DNA of 64,000 nt, from assembly GCA_021234155.1 (NCBI GenBank), contig JAJEKV010000004.1, forward strand, positions 6,016,109 through 6,080,108, in the 5' to 3' direction. The notes beneath the pieces are model-generated. The model was not told the DNA's origin. It did not search any database and saw only the letters and a list, made by a program, of their open reading frames with translations. Shown in pieces: positions 56,009 to 64,000 of the stretch. This DNA comes from Isoetes taiwanensis. Its lineage: Eukaryota; Streptophyta; Lycopodiopsida; Isoetales; Isoetaceae. The number at the start of each line of letters is the position of its first letter. Position 1 is the first letter of the stretch. Made by a program: the position numbers and the translations under genes.

Positions 56009-56518
56009 GCATATTATACAGGAAAAGGCATTTGAGTGTGATGTTGTGTGGTTGGGGGATGGGGATGGGGATGGGGATGATGGAGACTGCAGATCGTTTC
56101 TTTAGCTAAGTTTGTGAGTGAATTGATTGAATGGCACTCCCTTGTAGTCATGGTGATTTCCATGTCGTATAAGAAGGGGAGAGATCTACTTTTGCTTTAC
56201 CTACATGGTATTCCGTTTTTGTTTTCTTGTCTTTTATGTGTGTAATTTTGCCCCTACACATAGAAAATAAAATAATAGATTTTATGCATTTCTACGTGGA
56301 CAATTCCTAACGTCATGCATTTAAGCCACACATATTAGACACAAAAGTTGGCATGGAGTTTGTAATAATTCCTCACAACATGGCTTGGCTCACAATAGGC
56401 TTGGCTCCACATATGTGAGTTTGTAAATTAAGCATAATCCTGAGAACCAGAATGATATCAAAAGGGTGATGGCAATTATGGTGGCTCCACATAGTTTTTT
56501 AATGATACAAGTTTGTGT

Positions 56519-57940
56519 TTCTAGACGAGAATGATGAAGAGGAGAAACCAAGCTGCCCTTTGCTTCCCTTGTCATCTGTACCAAACGATGCTAAGCTTGA
56601 CCTGATAATTGCAAGAATGTCGTGCACTGGATCTAACTGAGAAAGGGACACTGAATATCTTCAGGTACTCCTATCTGCTGCAAAAGTCGATGTGCAGACT
56701 GGAGATCAAAATATGTATGCGGTCTTATGTGGTCGTTGCAAACCTTTCCTGAACCTCTTCACATGTAAGGAGCTTATTGATCACCATGACAATCTCTGGC
56801 TTTACAAAGTTGACCTGAGGAAGAGCTTGGCTTTGCCATTGGGCTTGTGAACTTTCTGTACCAATGAAGTTAGAAGGTATTGAAATTAATTATCAAGTAA
56901 CACATTGTCATGTGTCACTATTAAATTCTCGATACAAATAGTTAAGATATTGCCTGAATGAAAGGTTATAACTCATTGAAAATAAATTAGCCTAGGGAGT
57001 TGTTTTAAAAAAACTGCAGGATAACGTCCTTAATTAGTTTACATCTTTGCAGGTTCACAGACTGATGAATTGAATGCAAAAAAAGAAGCATATGTAACTA
57101 TTCTTCATTTTGCTGAATCTTATATTTGTGGGGCAATTACACCAGCTCAAAGCATTCGGTTATCTGGTTCCAATGGAGACATGGTCATCCTTGTAGACAA
57201 GAACATCAGTCCAGAGCACAGATAGGATCTAGAAGCAGCTGGATGGAAAGTGTATCCAATAGAAAGAATAAGGAATCCAAATGCAGGGCCCGAATCGTAT
57301 AATGAGTGGAATTATAGCAAGTTTCGCCTTTGGCAACTTGTACAGTATGATAAAATCATCTTTCTTGATGCAGACTTACTAGTTTTAAAAAATCTGGATT
57401 TCCTGTTTAAGATGCCTGAAATTTCTGCAACTATCAACAATGGAAGTCTTTTCAATTCAGGGGTACTGGTGATCGAACCTTCAGATTGTACATTTGAGCT
57501 TTTGATGGAAAACATAGATATATAACGGTGGTGATCAGGGGTTTCTAAATGAAGTGTTCTGTTGGTGGCATAGGCTGCCTAAGCACATGAACTTTCTGAA
57601 ACATATGGACTATGCCTTAAACCTATTTCTAGCAGATCCACGAGTTCTGTATGCAGCGCATTTTCTAGGGATCAAACCTTGGCACTGCTTCAGAGATTAT
57701 GACTGCAACTGGAATAGAGAAGAAATGCACATATATGCAAGTGATGCTGCACATTCTTAATGGTGGAAAGTACATGACCTGATGCCTGATCATCTCCAGA
57801 AGTTCGGTTTATTGGGCAGCAGGGCAAAGGCATCTAGGGAATATGATAGATGCCGGGCTGAAAATACTGCCTATCAAGATGGACGTTGGAAAATCAAGAT
57901 CAAGGACTTCAGATTAGAGATTTATTATGAAGATTTCTGA
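56519..57940 (+). pseudogene. Xylan glucuronosyltransferase (GUX/PGSIP, GT8) pseudogene
   Basis: Family: Golgi GT8 enzymes that add glucuronic acid to xylan. First exon region 56519-56876 matches the N-terminal part (LDLIIARMSC, FLNLFTCKEL, LWLYKVDLRKSLALPLG); an intron follows (AG|GTATTG at about 56876 to TTTGCAG before 57053). The next exon has EAYVTILHFAESYICGAI, SYNEWNYSKFRLWQL, the DxD motif in FLDADLLVLKNLDFL (57367-57375), LFNSGVLVIEPS, GGDQGFLNEVF, WWHRLPKHMNFLKH, KPWHCFRDYDCNWN and WKIKIKDFRLE. Lesions: TGA near 56638, TAG 57223-57225, a frameshift at about 57515-57530 and TAA 57758-57760. The cytosolic/TM N-terminus was not found. Confidence 0.9.
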
Positions 57941-59267
57941 AACTGGGAAAGCATCTTGTCACATTGGTGTGAGAAAACAAGTGCTCAACTGCCAGTATAA
58001 TACCTGGTTATTTCTAGGATGTTCCTTTCTGGTCCACTTCCGCGTCGTGCATTCCTGATATAAGAACGAACACTCACCAGAATGAAACCTTCGGATGTGC
58101 AATGGCATACTGATATTAATATATACCTCCAAGTGCGTTGCATTCAGATTGAAATCATGAATGTACTTACCACCAAATCAAGAGATGGAATAAACTCGAA
58201 TACTTGTGAAGCACATGAGTTGAGAAGATGCAAAATGCAGAGGCAAAATAAATGGAAGCAATGAAGGAGGACAGAATACAAGAGGATGGAGCTCTGATCT
58301 GAGGCCTGAGTGGCAACTTGTACAGTATGATAAAATCATCTTTCTTGATGCAGACTTACTAGTTTAAAAAAATCTGGATTTCCTGTTTAAGATGCCTGAA
58401 ATTTCTGCAACTATCAACAATGGAAGTCTTTTCAATTCAGGGGTACTGGTGATCGAACCTTCAAATTGTACATTTGAGCTTTTGATGGAAAACATAGATA
58501 TATAACGGTGGTGATCAGGGGTTTCTAAATGAAGTGTTCAGTTGGTGGCATAGGCTGCCTAAGCACATGAACTTTCTGAAACATATGAACTATGCCTTAG
58601 ACTTATTTCTAGCAGATCCACGAGTTCTGTATGCAGCGCATTTTCTAGGGATCAAACCTTAGCACTGCTTCAGAGATTATGACTGCAACTGGAATAGAGA
58701 AGAAATGCACATATATGCAAGTGATGCTGCACATTCTTAATGGTGGAAAGTACATGACCTGATGCCTGATCATCTCCAGAAGTTCGGTTTATTGGGCAGC
58801 AGGGCAAAGGCATCTAGGGAATATGATAGATGCCGGGCTGAAAATGCTGCCTATCAAGATGGACGTTGGAAAATCAAGATCAAGGACTTCAGATTAGAGA
58901 TTTATTATGAAGATTTCTGAAACTGGGAAAGCATCTTGTCACATTGGTGTGAGAAAACAAGTGCTCAACTGCCAGTATAATACCTGGTTATTTCTAGGAT
59001 GTTCCTTTCTGGTCCACTTCCGCGTCGTGCATTCCTGATATAAGAACGAACACTCACCAGAATGAAACCTTCGGATGTGCAATGGCATACTGATATTAAT
59101 ATATACCTCCAAGTGCGTTGCATTCAGATTGAAATCATAAATGTACTTACCACCAAATCAAGAGATGGAATAAACTCGAATACTTGTGAAGCACATGAGT
59201 TGAGAAGATGCAAAATGCAGAGGCAAAATAAATGGAAGCAATGAAGGAGGACGGAATACAAGAGGGC
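57331..59267 (+). repeat. 980-bp tandem duplication of the GUX pseudogene 3' part
   Basis: 57331-58310 and 58311-59267 align with an offset of 980 and about 99% identity by eye. The second copy has the same stop (CATTCTTAATGG) and the same frameshift (GATATATAACGG), so duplication followed pseudogenisation. The junction block GGATGGAGCTCTGATCTGAG before 58311 also occurs at 59643-59662. The first copy therefore lacks the roughly 375 bp found at 59268-59642. Confidence 0.93.
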
Positions 59268-62077
59268 GTCCCAAGTCCCCTTCAAGGGCGAAAAAACATA
59301 GAGGGTGCCATCTCCTCTTTACCATAATTTTATTGATCCAGTTCGTGTGTACAACTTACACGGTCCACAAATATCCTCCACAAAACTATTGAAGAAAATA
59401 CATACACAGACATGGCAACAAAAGATGATAGAAGCTTATGATTTCTCGCCTTTGAAAAAACCTAAAAATCGTTTGATTAACAGATCATGAAGGAGCACCA
59501 CCTCAGCTATAACACTTTGTAATAACAAAAGCACTTCGTAAAATAAGAAATGTTCTGCAAGGAAATTTCGAAACCTTGTGTTGAAGACTATAATCTTGAG
59601 AGCAGGAAAAAGAATGAAGCAAGGATTAGAACACTGGTAAAAGGATGGAGCTCTGATCTGAGGCCTGAGTCCAAATACCACAAAGTGAAAATGCAACTTG
59701 GACTAGCATTGGAAACTAAAAAGATTAAAGCCAGTCAAAACTTAGAACACGAAACTATTCTTCTGAAGCAATTGATATGTATGAATGCCTAAGAATGCCT
59801 TAGATCTACAGTCAGAATATGCTTAAGGATTGATCAGGTAACTGTAATGTGTTCAAACAATTTCTGTAACCTGGGATATATTATGACGACTTCTTGTAGC
59901 CAATAGTCAGAAAATGGGGAGGGATGGAGTTAAGATTTCAAGCAAGAAACAAAAAGAACAATGAAAATATGGAAAGCAAACTTTTACCTAAATGCAATCA
60001 TAAAACGAAATGTGATGACCGCCAGAACAATCGAACTTCCTCGTTAAATGCATATAGGCACCACATTGAATCCGATACTCATTTCTGTCATAGGTCTGCA
60101 GATTTCAGTATGAAACCCATCCCTGTTTTGCCATCTTGCAACATGGAGTAAAAGCCCATCTTCTGTAGCATGGAGTCCGAAAGCAAAATAAAGGAAGACA
60201 CAAGCAGAGAAAAGCCAATCGGAAAGAAAAAAAAAACAAAAACGAAAGATTATGGCCATGTTTAGTGGCCGGGTTAGTTGTGGAGCAGGATTTGGCTGTT
60301 GGGTCTCTCCTTTTCCTTACATGCCCATCGTAGAAGCAAGGGCCACTTTCAAACTACATCACCGGATTTGGTGATCATCGCCATAGCTAGGGCTTGGCCG
60401 CTTGGCCTGCTCTTTATATCTATCCGATAGAAAAATCGGCTGATCCATCTGTATTGCCATACCCTAACGGCTGCCCGCGCTCACAAAAGGAGAGGGGAGG
60501 GGAGGGAAAAAAAAGGACCTAGACAAAGCATGTTTGATGAAGAAGAAGTTTGCTTCATCAAACGCCGGCATCGGATGCCATCTCCGTGCCAATTTTCCAA
60601 GCTTATCTAATTTTCATGGCCTTAAGATTTTAAAAAATGAAGATCTAACGGTTATTTATACACGTGAGATTTTGCTGAGGTGGAGTTGACACGTGGATAG
60701 GCTAGAATTGCAGAAAAGGCTGTAGGCCCGGTAGGGCTGGTGTCCAAAAAAAAAAAAGTGAGATCTGAACTCAAAGCAATTCTTATCTACAATGATTTTA
60801 TGGTGTAAGTCACCACAAAATGACCTTCGATGCCATGTAGACTATTTTTGAGACATAAGGGCTATTTCTTCTTTCATTAATGGAGCACCTAATATAGAGT
60901 GGTTATTGTTCCAGAATTGTATAGTATAGAATGTTTAAGAATGGTTCTAGATTATTCTATCACCTAATATAGGTAGAGCACATTTCACTGTTGCGTGTGT
61001 TTAGGGTCTTCGTTTCCTTTAATGTATAGCACTTTGTTACCTCTTGGAGGAACTCACAATGCTACTAAGAGTTGGAACTTTCAACCACGGTATTCACTAC
61101 TAGGATTGCTTCCAGACCATGATGGAGAACCGTGACATAATCACTAGATTTTTCGTAGTAATCTATTTGGGAGTAGTAAATGATTTTTTTAATATACATG
61201 GACTTGTAATATTGGGGGATGTAAATGAAAAACTATATCCGATGTTTAATTATCATAGGTTGCCTGCAATTAACAGTAAGCATTGTAAAGACATAGGATA
61301 TGCCTACGTGGATCTGACACAATTATAGTAGAGCGAAACGCTCAGGACACGTTGGACACATATGTGGCACCCCTGGAACCCGAAGTAACGAAGCTGTGGT
61401 TGTGGGGGATCAATCCACCAGTGGATAGCATACGGCGATGTAAAGAAACATGCTGCTTCCTCTTCCCTTGAGGAAACTCAAGGTGTACAGGCAGGTCTTA
61501 CAAGTGTAGGACTGGAATGGGCAACTTGTGGTTTGCTAACTATTAATGTTAAAATTTTTGTGGTCTTATTAGCTAATTAACCTAGTTCATTATATGGTCG
61601 CTTAATGGATGCAAATTAATAAATGAAATGAATGAGGACATGGGTAATAGGTAAGGAATGTGTGATTATGTCATGGCCCTTTATAAGAATTATGAAAGCA
61701 AAAATGTGATAGGAATCTGTTTTGAAAGTTTAGATAGTTTGATGTTATTTCGATAGACCTAAAGAGTTCATTGAGTACAAAATTTTTATGTATTTTCCAG
61801 ATGGAACTACCTTCTAAGAAACATATATCTAGTCCTTATCATGCTGCTAGTAATGCCAATCGAGAGGAGAGTAGTTTTGATACAATGAGGAAAACTTTAG
61901 AATCCTCTATGTTGCAAGCTTTCTTAATCTTCCAAACAAGCATAGAGAACTAACTTACTGATCCAAATCGAGCTAGCGCAGAGTAAATGCAAATTGAGAC
62001 ACTATGACAAGGACAAAGATAGGTTAGAGATCATAAATTTGCAAACTATATAAGGGGGAATTTTTTATTAATGTTGA
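59268..62077. other. Intergenic DNA, no gene recognised
   Basis: Short open frames only (59305-59490, 59550-59792, 61119-61328), none with a domain. A purine-rich GGAGAGGGGAGGGGAGGG run lies near 60490. The SINE-like end at 60671-60757 is listed separately. Confidence 0.6.
60671..60757 (+). repeat. SINE-like 3' end, copy 2
   Basis: TTTGCTGAGGTGGAGTTGAC, GGCTAGAATTGCAG, GGCTGTAGGCCCGGTAGGGC, then 12 A. Counterpart of 55683-55764. Confidence 0.6.
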
Positions 62078-62391
62078 TTGAATAAACATGGAGATGTTGG
62101 AGGTCCACAAATATTAAGAATAGATAGTGGGAGAAGCCACCAACGAGAATCTTCGATGCCCCTAAGCTCGCACTCTAGGTGGAGGAAAAGGAATAAAGAA
62201 GATGATACAACATCATCTATGCCTATGAGCCAAGGGAAGGAAAGTTCTCAGGCACAAAAGAAGTCATCTACTTTAAAGGAGATTGCCAAGAAATACAAGT
62301 TGGAACTATTTGATGGTTTCGATAAGGATGGAATTAAGACAGAAGCTTGGATTTAGAAGGCTGAAAATTATTTTGTTATAAGACAAGTTCC
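62078..62391 (+). pseudogene. Gag N-terminal fragment of another Ty3-type element
   Basis: Frame from ATG 62078 with a Ser/Gln/Lys-rich start, then KKYKLELFDGFDKDGIKTEA, W-I, stop TAG (62354-62356, likely from CAG), KAENYFVIRQVPVDP. The FDG...WI.KAE.YF pattern is the start of a retrotransposon Gag domain. It is cut at 62391 by a Tat-family LTR. Confidence 0.65.
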
Positions 62392-64000
62392 TGTTGACCC
62401 TAAACCTGGCTTAAAGGTCAACCACAAGAATCCAACTTGAGTTTTCACTCAAATTGGGGTTAGAACCTCCAGATCACTTAAGGTGATCAGTCTATGCAAG
62501 AAAATTCCAAAGAGACGTTCAAAAAATTTGAGTTCTATACCTTTCCCATTTCCAAAAAATGATACCTTTGCCAAAACAATTGTGGTGTCGAGATGCAGAT
62601 CGATTTTTTAAGTCAGATACAATAGACTTGGTCAAAAAAGTTGTAGTTAACCAACAGTAAAGCTTCTGACCAAGTCAGAGACTTAATCTGTGAGTTATTC
62701 GAGCTCAAAGTGAGGTCAAATTTTAGTCAATAGAGGTCAAATGCGGAAAACAGTGATCAGAATTTGAGATTTGGAGTTGCTAATCATCTTTTTGAGAAAT
62801 TCCAAAGTAGGTAGGTTGCAATGGTGCTAGGGAAGAGGGGCAAGCAATCAGATCCTCATTTGGAGGTGTAGAAGTATTTTTTGTAGCTAGATTTGGCAAA
62901 ATACAGTCAAAACTGTCCAAACCCGAGAGCAATTTTTTTGAATTTGAGCTATACTTGATATTTTTGAATGATTCCAACTCCTCTGGCTAGCACAGGCTCT
63001 AAGAATAGATGGCAAGTGGTCCAAAAGAATAGAGAAACACACTAGAATTTTCTGTAGAATATTTTGAATCAAGAATTGTAAAATAACATATCAGAAATGG
63101 ATTTGACAACTTGGCAATCGATTTAAATTGATATGGAGGTAAATATATCATGATAACAGAATATAAGGATGCTTCATAGCTTTAATCACAGGAAAATAAT
63201 CTTCTCAAGTCAATAAATAATTTTTAAAGGTAATGTCAACTAGATCTTGTGAATCCAGTTGAGGAGAGCTCAAGAACTTCAAGGATCGTCCAGATCTTGC
63301 TCAGCAATGATCAATGTAGGATCTGAATACTTCTGGGCCTTCAAAAATCTTCTGTTATTGTCTCCCGGTATATATGTTTTTGGTTTAACGGTTTCAGCAT
63401 ATTAGGGCTTAAATTTAGGCTTGATAAGATGCTTAAGAGCGGGAAATGCAGAAATAGATAGGTTTCAGAGTTTAATGCTTCCATTCCGGCGTGATTCGAG
63501 CAGGTCTCCATAATTAGGGTTCGTTGAAGGTATTTTCCCAAGAATTCCGCGATACGGTGCCGTATTTTTGAGTGAATATGCCTGGAATATGCTGTATTTG
63601 ACCTTTTTTGAAAGCTTGGCCAATTGTTTAAAGGCTTTTATCCAAGAAATATTTAAAGGGATGATAAACCATTGACCATGGAGAGAATGTCCACTTGTGT
63701 AAAAAGAATAGGGAATCTTTGGGGCATCTTTAGGCAAGATTAGGAATATGCCACTATGAATATGATGACACAAGGATGAAGACAAAAGAATTCATGAGGA
63801 AACATTTGGGGGGCAAAGGAAATAATGGGGAATGGTACTTTTAAAAACAAAGGCTTAGATAGATTTTTTGGGTGGACAAAGTGATGGCACATTGAAGGAA
63901 ATGGTAGGGGATTTGAGGGAGATGGTAATTATAGCAAAGCAAGCATGGCAAAAGAGTGAATAATGGGTGGGAAAATAATATTGAGCCAAAAGTGCAAAAA
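62392..64000 (-). repeat. Tat-family LTR, running off the window
   Basis: Begins TGTTGACCC at 62392 in minus orientation and is similar to the LTR at 242-2184 through about 63350, then more diverged. A TATA-like motif (CATATATACC on the minus strand) lies near 63368-63377. Its inner end lies beyond 64000, so it could be a 3' LTR or a solo LTR inserted in the gag fragment. Confidence 0.85.

Larger units (their letters stand above)
54233..56518. other. Intergenic DNA with SINE-like pieces and tandem repeats
   Basis: No protein gene recognised. Contains tRNA-like blocks (54722-54834), a 12-A tract at about 55400, a SINE-like 3' end (55683-55764), a 99-bp tandem repeat (55811-56008) and a GGGGAT microsatellite (about 56055-56080). 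Confidence 0.6.

Noticed and set aside
58082-58264. 60-codon frame repeated at 59062-59244
   Set aside because: It lies in the 3' flank of the duplicated GUX pseudogene and is repeated only because the DNA is duplicated; no homology seen.

Overview
The window looks like plant nuclear DNA from a large, repeat-packed genome. A gymnosperm (conifer) is my best guess, by inference only. It is dominated by long-LTR Ty3/gypsy retrotransposons of Tat type, with one intact intronless host gene (a secreted LRR protein) and a decayed xylan-glucuronosyltransferase (GUX) gene.

Layout. 1-17342: Tat copies on the minus strand that share an LTR. The copy between LTRs 242-2184 and 15437-17342 carries foreign DNA, a 3.8-kb tandem duplication and a MITE inserted in its RT. 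17343-24622: a CpG-richer block ('element X') with three minus-strand genes separated by three palindrome arrays, all of 57-bp period; one gene ends in a histone H3/CENH3-like fold. 24628-34794: a complete Tat element with a TGAGC target-site duplication. 34795-38200: host-like DNA with the LRR gene. 38405-42230: the 3' end of a second Tat subfamily with its LTR. 42231-45905: 'element Y', with another H3-like fold, an open frame starting with the exact H3 tail MARTKQTAR, a gene weakly resembling one of X, paired hairpin repeats and a chromovirus RT/RNase H remnant. 45906-54232: a truncated minus-strand Tat copy abutting a plus-strand LTR. 54233-62077: SINE-like pieces, a 99-bp tandem repeat and a GUX pseudogene with a 980-bp tandem duplication. 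62078-64000: a gag fragment of another retroelement followed by a Tat-family LTR.

The Tat family has an unusual order: gag (three CCHC knuckles), protease, a full-DEDD RNase H, RT, a catalytically dead RNase H, then integrase. The most novel material is X and Y: two divergent blocks that combine H3/CENH3-like proteins with intergenic palindromic repeats.

Many differences between repeat copies sit at CAG/CTG sites and look like consensus errors rather than mutations. Some frameshifts described here may therefore be sequencing artefacts. All comparisons were made by eye, without alignment or database search.
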